A DNA stretch of 64,000 nucleotides from Morella rubra (Eukaryota; Streptophyta; Magnoliopsida; Fagales; Myricaceae): positions 3,363,500-3,427,499 of the forward strand of contig CM025850.1 in NCBI GenBank assembly GCA_003952965.2, given 5' to 3'. A program made the position numbers and the translations under genes. Positions 46,077 to 57,654 of this stretch are shown piece by piece. Position 1 is the first letter of the stretch. Every line of letters starts with the position of its first letter. The notes below the pieces were generated by a model. It saw only the letters and a list, made by a program, of their open reading frames with translations. It did not search any database and had not been told where the DNA came from.

Positions 46077-49000
46077 CTCCAAGGCTAGAAGGTGATTTAC
46101 CCTAAAGTCACTCAAGGCTAGGAGATTTAAATTTAGCATAAACATTAGCATAAGAAACTTTTTCTTTACGCATTTATGAAAACATATTATGAGTAAAAAT
46201 GCGGAATAACTTTACTTTAAAGAAGGGCTCAACAAAATCCTACCTATTAATGGAACTTAAAAACTCTTTCAGAATGCAAAGACAAATCTAAATATGATTA
46301 GACTCAAACTAGAGTCAGAAATTTATTCTAATAATCTCTCAGCTACCCGCCATGTTCCTGATCAACATCTGAAAATAAGGAAAACAATAGCGGGTGAGTT
46401 CGTAAGCAAGATCATTATGCTAGTGTATATCCCATGAGCCACACTGTAACAGTAAGAGACAAAATATTTAAAATCTTTCCAAATTGTTGAAAGCTGTTTT
46501 TGACAATTTCAATAAAATATCTTTATCAATAAAACAGTTTTATCTATATAACATAATACTATGGATAATCAATAAAACAATTTTATCTATATAACATAAT
46601 ATTATTGAAAATCACAAATCTCAATTCATATAACTATAACTATAAAACAACTTTTATCTTTCATAGCAATACTATAGAAAATCATAATAGTTTTATCTAC
46701 GTAGTAATATAGAAAATCCCTTTGGCAATAACTGTGGATCAACGTTTACCCCGAGACAGGGTTGTACAGTTGCTACCTAGTTTGGGGATCAGCCAAACTA
46801 AGCCAATACTATGGGTAGAATTCTTCCTTACTAAGGCTTGGCCATGTCAAGTGTGCACTAAGTAAGAATCTACAAAATAAACCACTCCGTTTCCAAAATG
46901 GGTGCACTCAATAGGTTGCAATTGGTACCAATGCACTGTCTTGTAACTCTGGGCCTCAAGGTTTGAAAATACATATATAACATATCATACAATAAACATC
47001 ACTTGAACTTTGTGTCTTTCTCTTCTTTTCATGAAATGTCATGCACAAATCTTAAATAACAATAAATATTAAAAAGCTTTGACATAAACATTGAAAACAT
47101 CATTTAAAAAATAGGCTCATCATGAATAATATTTAACAATTTTATCGAAATGTAATGCATAATACTCCGAGGTAAAATATGCAAAATAGGCTCATGTTTA
47201 CGCATTTCATGGTTATTTTAATCTTTGATAATTTTAATCATAACGTAATGTACATTACTTGGATCGAAGGGTTTTCAATAAAAAATTAGACTTAAGTTTC
47301 TCAAATATCACATCGGTCTTTTTAGAAAATCTAGCATAATAACCCCGTATTACTTGGACTCTTCAAGCAAATAAGCCTCACACTTCGCACCTATCAATAC
47401 AAAATTTAACACTATTATAATACTCTTCAAATGGAAATACAGGTCAAACTCTCTAAAATTTAAATAACCTGACTCAAGGATTTCCGAAATCCACTAAAAT
47501 ATCAGATTTCTAAAATATACATGTTAACCTATACACAGGTTTCCCTAAAATCCCCAAATTAAAATATGTTATTTTCTAAGATTTTAACTATACACCTGCC
47601 TCTGTTCTTAGGAGGAGATAACCTTGTACAACCTCAGTCCAATACAATGGGTAGAATTCTTCCTTAGATGTCATGTGCACATAAGAATCTACTAAACTCC
47701 AAAATGGGTGCACTCAATGGTTGCAATTGGTACCAATCTAACTCTCCTCAGGGTTTGAAAATACCATATCATAAAATAAACATCACTTTGAACTTTGCAT
47801 CTTTCTCTCTTTTCATGAAATATCATGCACAAATTTGAATAACAATAAATATCAAAAAACATTTAAACATTGAAAACATCATTATATTGGATAAAAATAG
47901 GCTCATGTTTCACATTTCATGCTATAAGATGATCATAAAGTAATGCAATAAAACTTTTTTCAATCATGCAATTTTCAAATATCACCTAGGTCTTTTAAAA
48001 ATCTAGCATAATAACCCTTTACTTGGATCTTCAAGCAAATAAGCCTCTGACTTAGCACCTATCAATAAAAATTTAACGTATTATAATACACTCAAATGGA
48101 AACACAAGTGACACACTAAATCTGCCCGACATGATTAACTCTAAAATTCACAGGTCAGATTCTAAAATATAAATAACCTATCTCGGTTTCCCTAAAATCC
48201 AAATTAAAATATGTTCTTCCCTAAGATGTTAACTATACACCTGTAAAATTTCTTATCCAGATTCCTTGTACAACTCAGTCAAAAAATCGAATTTGCCTCT
48301 GTTCACGGAGTCAAACTATACCCTGAATAATTCAGTACTGGATATCCAAAACCAAATTTATGTTTATATATGTGTTATAAAGATACCCATAAAATTTCAT
48401 GCGAAATTCGAAGCCTAGCTATGTCATCCATTCAAAACTCCAATTTGTATCAAGGATCTTTCTCAGCAATTTTTCTTTAAGCCTAACTTCCGGATTTTCA
48501 AAACTATACCAATACATCTCCAAAAATTACGAAACTTTAACCCAATAACCATATCTAGTATGAATTATCCAAAAATCATAATTTTTAGACTTCTAGGGTC
48601 GGCTATATAAAAATAATTCGATCTACTACTCAGATCAAGAACCTAAATTTTCCTGAACAAATCTTGAACCCAAATTTCAATTACTCCAAGAAACCCATTA
48701 AAACTATTTCAAAAATCTTGAAATAATTAGGGCTAGATCTAGACACCCTATGGTTTGATCTCTCATAAAAAGAATACAAATAAAATATCAAGAAATTCGA
48801 AATACCTGAATTTGCTTCAAGAAATTAAGTCTAGATTGTTGAAAGCATGAAAACCTTTCTTTTTCCTCTTGTTGGTGTAAAAGTGTGGTGTGTAAAAAAT
48901 TAAAACTAATATTTAAATCTATATATAGTCTCACACTAGTAATAGACTCCCTTTTGAACTCTAAAACTTTTAATTTTAAATAATCATAATAGGTTTGACT

Positions 49001-49213
49001 AGGTCAAAGTTAAAAATTCAACTATTTTAAATGAGTTAAACTTAATTTTCAAATTTAAAGAAGACATTTCAAAATTTAAAAAAAAATAAATAAAAAAATA
49101 TTAAATAAAAAAATTTAAAATAAGTTCTTGATTCTCGGCTTAAAGAAATTAACTTCTTCAACTCACTTAGAAATTCGGCTTCCCTCAATCTTCAAACAAA
49201 TGCGGATAAACTG
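46077..49213. repeat. Left LTR-derived sequence of the gypsy element
   Basis: About 3 kb of non-coding LTR sequence. The part at 46190-46370 matches 49290-49440 (GCGGAATAA, GATTAGACTCA, TCTCTCAGCTAC). The part at 48225-48900 matches 53810-54540 (TAACTATACACCTGTAAAAT, TTCACGGAGTCAAA, GAATAATTCAGTAC). A shortened echo of 46800-47590 lies at 47600-48240. Confidence 0.7.
47600..48240. repeat. Shortened echo of the adjacent LTR sequence 46.8-47.6 kb
   Basis: Words of the preceding 800 bp recur in order (GGGTAGAATTCTTCCTTA, CCAAAATGGGTGCACTCAAT, GGTTGCAATTGGTACCAAT, TTCAAGCAAATAAGCCTC) with many short pieces missing. The upstream copy stops at CTATACACCTG (47597) and the same word recurs at the end of the echo. 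Confidence 0.7.
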
Positions 49214-49427
49214 TCAGGCCCCAAACCTCAAAGGCTAGAGGGTGACTTACTAACAATAAACAATAGACTTTTATATTAAAACTTATTTTTTTTAAATGCG
49301 GAATAAACTTTATTTAAAAACTTCAATAAATGTCTCTTAATAAAACTAGAAACTCTTTCATAACACAAAGATAAATCTAAACATGATTAGACTCATACTA
49401 GAGTCAAACATTTATTTTAATAATCTC
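49214..49427. repeat. Second LTR-start fragment adjoining the integrase
   Basis: It begins TGTCAGGCCCCAAACC and runs through TCTCTCAGCTACTCGCC, homologous to the start of the left LTR (about 46077-46370). It is fused directly to the truncated integrase end, indicating an internal deletion or nested insertion. Confidence 0.6.
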
Positions 49428-50940
49428 TCAGCTACTCGCCCACAAAGCTTCCTCTCCAGAATGATTGTTCCAGAACACTTTTACTAGGGAAATTTTCTTT
49501 CTACGTAATTTGTGCGCCTTGGTGTCCAAGATCCGTATAGGCTTATCCATATAAGTCAAGTTGTCCTGAATCCTTAAGGGTTCGTAATCAATGACATGAG
49601 TAGGGTCGGGAATATAGTTCCGCAATAAAGACACATGGAATACATCATGCATTCCTGAAAGACTTGGTGGCAACGCAACCCTGTATGCCACTAGACCGAT
49701 CCGATCAAGTATCTCAAAAGGACCAACATATCGTGAACTCAATTTTCCCTTCTTCCCAAATCGCATTACCCCATTTAAAGGAGCTACCTTCAAGAAAACC
49801 TTATCACCCATTTCAAATTTAAGTTCTCACCAACGATTGTCAACATAACTCTTCTGTCTACTTTGAGCAACCTTTAGTCTTTCACGTATCAAATCAAGTT
49901 TCTCCACCGTTGTTTGAATTATCTCTAGACCCAAAATCCTCTGTTCACCTACTTCATCCCAATACAAAGGAGATCAACATCTTCTTCCATATAATGCCTC
50001 GTATGGTGCCATCCCAATACTTGCTTGATAACTATTACAATAAGCAAACTCCACTAGAGGTAGATACTTAATCCAACTTCCCTTAAATTCAAGCACACAA
50101 GCTCACAACATGTCTTCTAGAATCTGAATGGTCCTTTCTGTCTGACAGTCTGTTTAAGGGTGGTAAGTTGTACTAAAATTTAATTCAGATCCCATAGCCT
50201 TTGCAAACTCCTCAAAAACTTTGAAGTATAACGTGGATCTCTGTCTGAAACTATAGACACTGGCACCCCATGCAAACGAACAATTTTCTGAATATATAAT
50301 TCTGCTAGCCTCTCCATGGAATAACCAACTTTGACTGGAATAAAATAAGTAGTCTTCGTCAGTTGATCAACAACTACCCAAATTGAATCTTGCCCAGTCA
50401 GTGCTCAGGGTAAACCTGAAACAAAATCCATTGAGATGTGCTCCCATTTCCACTCCGTAATCTGTAATGGCTGCAATGGTCCTGCTGGTCTTTGATGTTC
50501 TGCCTTCACTTGGTGACATATTAAACATTGCTCCACAAAATTTGGCTGTCTCCCTCTTCATTTTGTTCCACCAAAAAGATTCCTTTAAATCTCGATACAT
50601 TTTAGTGCTCTCTGGATGAACAGTGTAAAGAGAGTGATGAGCTTCTTCCAAAATAACCCTCTTAATATTTTCATCATTAGGCACACATAGAGGATTTTGA
50701 TATCTTAATATCCCATCCTCCGATATGTTGAATTTTGACTTTGACCCATTTTGGACCTCCGTTATGAGCTTCATCAACCTTGCATCCAGCAACTGAGCTT
50801 CCTTAATTCTTTCCACCAAAGTTGATTGAATCACCATACTTGCCAAAAGAACTCTATGATTATCTTCGACAACCTCAATCCTTGATCTCTCCAGGTCCAT
50901 TCTGATATGATGCTGACTAACCAAAGCGGACATTGAAACT
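49428..50940 (-). pseudogene. Gypsy integrase region
   Basis: On the minus strand the zinc-binding part ([20 protein letters not shown]) and shifted frames of the DDE core ([33 protein letters not shown]) are readable between 50700 and 50100. The C-terminal segment lies at 49811-49428. Frameshifts and stops separate them. The protein ends without a chromodomain. It would catalyse insertion of retrotransposon cDNA. Confidence 0.85.
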
Positions 50941-52412
50941 TTAGATGATTTTCTACTCAATGCGTCTGCTACTACATTAGCCTTTCCCGAGTGGTAACTA
51001 ATCATACAATCATAATCTTTGATTAGTTCCAACCATCTTCTTTGCCTCATATTCAACTCTTTATGAGTAAACAAATATTTAAGGCTCTTGTGATCAATAA
51101 ATATCTCACACTGCTCTCCATAGAGACAATGCCTCCAAATCTTCAAAGCAAAAACTACTGTTGCTAATTCCAAATCATGGGTAGGTAATTCTGCTCATAA
51201 CCCTTCAACTGTCGAGATGAATATGCAACAACCCTTCCATTCTGCATCAACACACAACCCAAACCCTTCTGTTATGTGTCACTTAAGATCACAAAGCCTC
51301 CACTTCGAGATGGAATAGTTAACATTGGTGCAGTTACAAGTCTTTGTTTCCGTTCTTGAAAACTCTATTCACAAACCTCTGTCCACTCAAACTTAATATT
51401 CTTTAGTGTTAGTGTAGTCAACTGAACTGATATCTTTAAAAAAACCCTCTACAAATCTTCGGTAATATCCTGCAAGACCTAGAAAGCTCCTTACTTCGTG
51501 GACATTGGTTGGTGTTGGCCAATTCACAACTGCCTCCACTTTGCTTGGATCTATAGAAATGCCCTCCTTCGAGACGAGATGACCTAGGAATACAATCTCC
51601 TCCAACCAAAACTCGCATTTTTTTAGTTTAGCATACAAATTCTTCTCCCTTAATACATGCAATGTTAACCTCAAATGATTCATATGCTTCTCCTAATTCT
51701 TGGAATAAATTAGAATGTCATTGATGAAGACCACAACAAACTGATCTAAATACTCATGAAAAACTCTATTCATCATATCCATGCATGAATGTAGCTGGTG
51801 CATTAGTCAATATGAATGGCATCACTAAGAACTAATAATGACCATATCAAGTTCAAAATGTACTTTTCGAAATATCCTTTGCCTTAATCTTCAACTGGTG
51901 ATAACCTAAACGAAGATCGATCTTAGAAAAGACTTGACCCCTTGTGACAGATCAAAAAGATCGTCAATGCGTTGCAATGGATATCTATTCTTAATCGTGA
52001 CTCGATTAAGTTCTCAGTAATCAATGCACATCCATAATGATCATCCCATTTTCTTCACAAATAAAATCGGTGCTCCCTAAGGTGACACACTGGGTCTTAT
52101 GAAACCCTTGTCTAACAGTTCTTGTAGTTGCTCCTTAAGTTCCAACAACTCCGAGGGTGCCATCCTATAAGGTGCCTTAGAGACTGGTGTTGTTCCTGGG
52201 AGTAGATCAATAGAAAATTCAATCTCACGATATGGGGGCAATCCATTGAAATCTTCAGGGAAAACATTAGGAAATTCCTTCTTGACTGGAATCTGTTCCA
52301 AATTCGATTCCTTCTTTGATGCTTCTACTACAAAAGTCAAATAACCCCGACATCCTTCATAAAGTAGTCTTCTTGCTTGGATGTCTGACATTACTGGCGG
52401 GAGGGAACGCAC
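50941..52412 (-). pseudogene. Gypsy reverse transcriptase / RNase H region
   Basis: 52412-52077 contains the RT N-terminus ([49 protein letters not shown]). 51683-51393 contains the thumb ([36 protein letters not shown]). 51173 onward contains RNase H ([46 protein letters not shown]). Between them the active-site motif reads FINDILIYS at about 51705-51731 instead of the usual FIDDILIYS, so one catalytic aspartate is changed. Several frameshifts are present. Confidence 0.88.
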
Positions 52413-52579
52413 ACATGATCCGATAAATTTAAATTCTAGATTTTATGGGGGTCTAAAAATAACCTCATTGCTTCGGCAATCAATACTCGCATAATTAGAT
52501 GCTAGCCAATCCATCCCTAGGATAACATCGAATCCATGCATTTTCAAAACAACTAGATCTGATGGAAGCACTCTTCTGT

Positions 52580-52801
52580 CTAACTTATTGGACAACCTCT
52601 AATCACCTTTTTACATACAATAGAACTCCCAGACAGAGTAGCTACTGCGAAATTTCCTTCCAATGGTTGAGTCTCAACAGCACAAGTTCTAAGATAACTA
52701 TCAGCCACAAAAGAGTTGGTCGCCCCAGAGTCAAATATAATATTTACCTTCCTAGAAAAGAGATGGATTGTACCTGTTACAACTTCATTAGTGTCCTCCA
52801 C
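52580..52801 (-). pseudogene. Gypsy aspartic protease (retropepsin) region
   Basis: The minus-strand frame contains NIIFDSGATNSFVADSYL, the retropepsin active-site D-S-G motif of gypsy elements, followed by a typical beta-rich segment (VETQPLEGNFAVATLSG). It would process the Gag-Pol polyprotein. It is separated from RT by a short, frame-broken stretch. Confidence 0.85.
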
Positions 52802-52861
52802 ATCTCCCGGAGTAAGTGCATAAACACGGGCTAAAGCTGTATTCCTCTGGCCACCTCCTTT

Positions 52862-53560
52862 GTGAGCTTGATTGTTAGTGCATTGCTGGTTGGTGTTGTC
52901 ATTCTTGTTTTACCACGCCGAACATTCATGCCCGAAATGACCTTCTTGACCACATCGGTAGCATACATTCATCCCAATCCGACACTCACCTTTATGCATC
53001 CAATTGCATTTCGCATAAGGACCTCCCTGCTGATTCCTTTGATTATTTCTATTCCCTTGAGCTTGCTACTGTGCTTGTCCTGAGTTGCTGCCAGTTTGCC
53101 TCTTCTTGCAAGAACCTTGATTACTACCGTAATTGGAACCTTGTGGTGCAGATCTCTTCCTCTGTTCATAAGCTTCTCTACTTCTTTTTAGACTTCCCTC
53201 TATAATCGTCGCCTTATCAGAGTAGAAAATTCTCTTACCTTAGCTTCCCTTGTTGATTTGGGAAAATAACGCTCGAAGAATACTTCCTTAAACTTTTCCC
53301 ACATAATAGCTGCTCCCCTAGGCTCCTGCTCCAAAAGTAATTTCCATGAATTCCACCAACGCTTCGCCTCACCAGATAATTTAAATGCAGCAAAAAGAAC
53401 TTTATGCTCATCAGTGCACCTCTAAAGACACAACATCTCTTCAATCTCTTGAACCCAATTCTCTGCAGCAGCTGGGTCTGCATTTCCTTCAAACATAGGG
53501 GGTGCAAGCGGCTGAACTACTAAACGTGCAACCTTCTGTATTAGCACATCGGTTCCTGCC
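52862..53560 (-). pseudogene. Gypsy gag with zinc knuckle
   Basis: The minus strand reads the gag core (ENWVQEIEEMLCL, FKLSGEAKRWWNSWK, FERYFPKSTREAK) around 53500-53230. A CCHC knuckle, CYRCGQEGHFGHEC, lies at 52922-52963, preceded by KCNWMHKGECRIG. Stops split the frame. Confidence 0.85.
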
Positions 53561-53789
53561 CTCAGCATTTCGAGCAATATCTACCATAACTAGTTGTGCT
53601 ACCTCACGTAACATTCCATTAGTGTTCAAGTTGGTCCCACATTGTCCTCTCTGTTCTGACCCGAGTTTTCACCGTTATTCAGGTTATTCGGATTTCAACA
53701 GTTACGACATGGGGCTATTCTAAAATATTAACTAATGTTCAAAATTTCTTATCAAAAAATAATTAAACAATTATAACGAACAATTTCAA

Positions 53790-54540
53790 ACAAACAACCT
53801 AGTCTTCCCTAAGATGTTAACTATACACCTGTAAAATTTCTTATCTAGATTCCTTATACAACTCAGTCAACAAAATCGACATTCGTCTCTATTCACGGAG
53901 TCAAATTATACACTGAATAATTCAGTACTCATCACTTCAAAAACTCATAAAGATCTAATCCGATATCCAAAAATCCCACAATTTATATCACAGATTCATA
54001 TATGTGTTATAAAAATATCCATAAAATTTCATGCCGAAATTTGAAGCCCATCTATGTCCTTTAGTTCAAACTCCAATCTGTATCATAGGATCTTTCACAG
54101 CAATTCCGATTTCTTTAAGCCTAACTTCCGGCTTTTCAAAACTATATGAATACATCTCCAAATATTATGAAACTTTAACCCAATCCTCCAGTAAATATCT
54201 AGTACGAAATATCCAAAAATCATAATTTTTAGACTTCTAGGGGTCAGCTATATAAAAATAATTTGATCTATAACTCAAATCAAGAACCAAAATCTTCCTG
54301 AACAAACCCTGAACCCAAATTTCAATTACTCCAAGAAACCCATTAAAACTATTTCGAAAATCTTGAAATAATTAGGGCCAGATCTAGACACCCTATGGTT
54401 TGATCTCTAAAAAAAAATACTACAAATAAAATATCACGAAATTCAAAATACCTGAATTTGTTTTGGGAAAATTCGTCTAGATTGTTGAAACCAAGAAAAC
54501 CCTTCTTTTTCCTCTTGTTGGTGTAAAAGTGTGTTGTGTA
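53790..54540. repeat. Right LTR-derived sequence of the gypsy element
   Basis: Matches 48225-48900 of the left LTR (TAACTATACACCTGTAAAAT, GTTCAGGATT-type words, CTCTTGTTGGTGTAAAAGTG). Only the 5'-proximal third of an LTR as read on the minus strand is recognisable. Confidence 0.7.
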
Positions 54541-55349
54541 AAAATTAAGTTAGATGGAGTCGGTCAACTTGGTCATTTTTTGGGGGAAGATGTGAATGAA
54601 ATTAGTGGCTGTAGCTTATGTGGAATCTGATGTGAATAGATAGAGTTGCAGCTTGCCAAAGATGGTTTTTGTGGAATCTGTAATTAGAACTTGTGGAGTT
54701 TATGGATTGTATATGCTCATATTTGTTTTCTGTGGAATCTGCTATTGACGAACTTATGGAAGATGGTGACTGATAGATGGTGTTTTTGGAAGTTGTAATC
54801 AGAACTTGTGGAACTTATGAATTGTAGAAGCAGATTTGTATTTGTTGGAACTTATGGATTATGGTTATAATCTGCAGATTTTTATTTTGCGGAAATTATG
54901 AATGGAACTTGAGGATTTGGGTTTTGTATTTTGTTGTCCTATGCGTCCTGGATGGGGCTGTAAAAAATTTATTGGGTATTACATGGTCCTGTCATGGGTT
55001 ATTTGGTTCAGGTTATAATTAGAGGTTCTTTTCTCTTGCTAGCTTATTGTTCCCTCTCTGGATTTGACAAGTATCTCCTTCCCTTTCACGTGTTTAGAGA
55101 CTGTGTTGAGGCTGACACTAATAATTGGGTTTTGATTGAAACTACCAATTGAAAATACAAATATGCAGTAACATAGCAGTCAGAATTACAAATCTGCAAC
55201 ACTACCAAGTACATGATTACAACAATTAAAGAGAGCCAACAACATCATATTACCACTGTCATTTAACAAAATCAGAGTACATGATTACAACGTAATATTA
55301 CCAGTCATTCAACTCTCAACTCTCATAACCCATTCTTCTACCAGAGGTC
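54541..55349. other. Non-coding DNA between the gypsy element and the GRF gene
   Basis: Low-complexity, G/T-rich sequence with repeated GTGGAATCTG and GGAACTTATGGATT words (54600-54880) suggesting a degenerate short repeat. No gene was recognised. Confidence 0.4.
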
Positions 55350-57654
55350 CTAAGTCAGAAACAAGACTCCATGATGTATTGGCTTATACCAATGTGATAC
55401 AATCATCACAATAAAGAAGAAACACCATGAACCACGCAACATAACCTTAAGTTTCTGTTCCTTCACACTCTGCTTGCGAGTCATATCTTCTAGGCTTTGA
55501 ACCTTTCGCACCAACCTACGCAGTACCTCGTCTCTATGTGGGGGCTCAATCCATCGAAAATAATTGCATGGTTTTTTACTCTACCAAATCCAAAACAAAG
55601 CAATGTTAATTACTTATCAAAAAAAACAAACCAATGTTAATTAAGAGAGAAGAACCGGTTAAACATCCAAGAGACGCACAACTACAGCAGAAAATCATTT
55701 AAAAAGATCCATCATTTTCACCTAAAAATACTAAAACTTTTAAGATTTCAAACTCAGTCCAAAACTATTTTTCCATCTTTTTGGAAACTCAGCTAATTAA
55801 TCTACATAATCCTCCATTATCGTCAAAGGGCTAATATGTGAAACTCGATGCTCTCTATTGTTTGCTTTGGCTATTTCAAGAATTTTATTTCGTAAACCTT
55901 CGATTTAAAATGCTTTTATGCAATACCAAAGTTTGATAAAAACTATGCTCTGCTCAAACTCAAAGGATGCACGGTCTTGCATTGATATGAGTCAGTTAAA
56001 GTGGATCCTTTCACACCCAAGTATGTTTATAAACCAAGCTAATTGAACTAGTTTACAAAATGGATATCTTCAAAGACAAAGACATTTTTATTAAAGAGCC
56101 AAAGACAAGAAGATTAAAGATCAAGATGATGCAAGGAACTCAAAAGTGAAGATTCAAGACCATAGGTATAACCTTGTAACTCTTAGTTTCACTTTTGACA
56201 AAGATTTGAACCACACACTTGCATATTTCTTCAAAACTTGCATAAACCGTTTTACCACTTGTTTTGAAGATTAAAAATGTTTTAATGGCTTAAATTATCC
56301 CAATTAAACTCCCAAACCTTTTAGATACTAATGGGAAGTTAGTCTTCAAAATTGGGTATTTTAAACTGGTCAAAATCGTGTTTTTAATTCAACTGGATCA
56401 TGTGCTTAAGTTAAGGAGGTCGACCGGCTGGTGAAGCGCTCAACCGGTTTTCAATCGCTTGGTGTAGCAGTCGACCGGTTGGTTTTTAAAATATAGCCAC
56501 TCTAATTTCTAACATTATGACCGTTGGGTAACGGTAACCTTCAGCGGTTGACCGATTCATGTAGCAATCGACCGGCTCGTTTTGACAGACGACCCCCAAC
56601 GGCTAGAAACGGCTATTTTCTTATGTGGCCTATATAAAGACCTTCCTAGCGTCTAAAAACAAGATAGAACCATCACATATCATTTCTATTCCTAGACAAA
56701 GATCTTAAACCTTCCTATTTAGCATTTCTCATATCATTTACACAAATTACACTTTCTTATCCTTGTCATTGTGTGAATCAAAGAGATTCCACTCTTTGAG
56801 AGAGTTTGTTCTTTTATCTTTATCCAAAAGAGGATTCAGTTGTTCATAAAGAAGAATTGAACTAGAATTCAAGGCTTGCAAGTTAGTACAATTTGAGTGT
56901 GCAAGTTGGGTTTCATGAAATTTCTCTAGCTTTGTTACATTGGTCATCTTACATTAGAGATACTATGCTATGAATTAACTTCAGTAGGATGCTAACATTT
57001 TGCATGGTATCTGAAGATTAGTAAACTGCATAATTTAGGTCCTAATGTCCCATTTTCTGATATGACAACCTTTTTAATTTGCGCTTTTTTCCTAAACTTT
57101 TTACATTTAGAAGTTATTTTTCTACTAAATATGGACAAAGATGTAAATGGGGAGAAAATTCCTAACGGTTGGGTATGCCTAGAGAAGCTGAACACTAGTT
57201 ATTTGAGTTTAGGTTTGGTGAACTTACAGTCGGCTAATCTTGAGCTAAACCTGATTTCAATTGCTTCTATTCAAGTGATGTGAATTCAGCACTTTTTAAG
57301 CAACGCAAAATTAAATAGCATGCTCCCCAACCCAAAACAAGTGAAGAAAACAACATACTCTTAAAGTTGTTTGCTCTTAACTAATTAACATGCCATTATT
57401 GATAGCACAATCCAGTCAACAGGATCTCATAGCATTCTAAAAGTAGCGATAAGCAGAACTTACCATGCTCTGCCATAGTGAGCGCACCCATAAAAACGGC
57501 GGCCTAGGTTTCCTTTTTTCATGGATGTTTGTGGACGGGCAGCGACACCACAATCGCATAACTCCACTTCCGTGTGGCCATCGTCGCCTCCCCAAATGCC
57601 ACGAGGTCTGCTACCAATCGAGGAAGTGATCGATGCTAAAAAGCTTGAGGCCAT
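55350..57654 (-). CDS. GRF-type zinc finger protein with C-terminal membrane segment
   Basis: Two minus-strand exons, 57464-57654 and 55350-55578, joined through GTAAGT and an AG acceptor, give a 139-residue protein. The splice creates the cysteine in GRACKKPCNYFRW, completing a GRF zinc finger (C-x-C at ELCDCGVAARPQTS, GRRFYGCAHYGRAC, FRWIEPP). A predicted coiled segment follows (LRRLVRKVQSLEDM), then a hydrophobic stretch (SWCFFFIVMIVSHW) near the end, the usual layout of small plant GRF proteins of the At4g04775-like type. GRF fingers bind single-stranded nucleic acid in DNA-repair proteins; the role of the plant membrane-tailed forms is not established. The intron is 1.9 kb and contains repeat-derived sequence. 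The alternative is a transposon-amplified copy, since such genes are often multiplied. Confidence 0.8.
56030..57000. repeat. Repeat-derived segment in the GRF gene intron, with CCGGTCGACCGG-like motifs and a TATA box
   Basis: At 56417-56580 there are five motifs related to the palindrome ACCGGTCGACCGGT (GGTCGACCGGCTGG, CTCAACCGGTTTT, AGTCGACCGGTTGG, GGTTGACCGATTC, AATCGACCGGCTCG). About 50 bp later comes CCTATATAAAGACC. The palindromic repeats upstream of a TATA resemble an LTR U3 region, so this may be a solo LTR. Its ends and target duplication were not resolved. Confidence 0.5.
56631..56638 (+). promoter_or_regulatory. TATA box of the intronic repeat
   Basis: TATATAAA in a good context, with the palindrome cluster 50-210 bp upstream. 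It would drive plus-strand transcription, opposite to the host GRF gene. Confidence 0.45.

Larger units (their letters stand above)
46077..54540 (-). mobile_element. Ty3/gypsy LTR retrotransposon (probably Tekay/Del), decayed, minus strand
   Basis: The order on the minus strand is LTR-related sequence (53790-54540), gag, protease, reverse transcriptase, RNase H, integrase (49428) and LTR-related sequence (46077-49427). The integrase-after-RT order defines Ty3/gypsy. The integrase tail (MGDKVFLKVAPLNGVMRFGK, HDVFHVSLLRNYIPDP, VFWNNHSGEEALW) resembles the chromodomain-bearing Tekay/Del lineage, but the frame stops right after this point so the chromodomain is lost. LTR starts appear twice on the left (about 46077 and 49214, TGTCAGGCCCCAAACC), so that side is rearranged. 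All ORFs are interrupted. Confidence 0.88.

Noticed and set aside
57062-57283. 73-codon plus-strand ORF in the GRF gene intron
   Set aside because: Hydrophobic AT-rich translation without family resemblance, within repeat-derived sequence.
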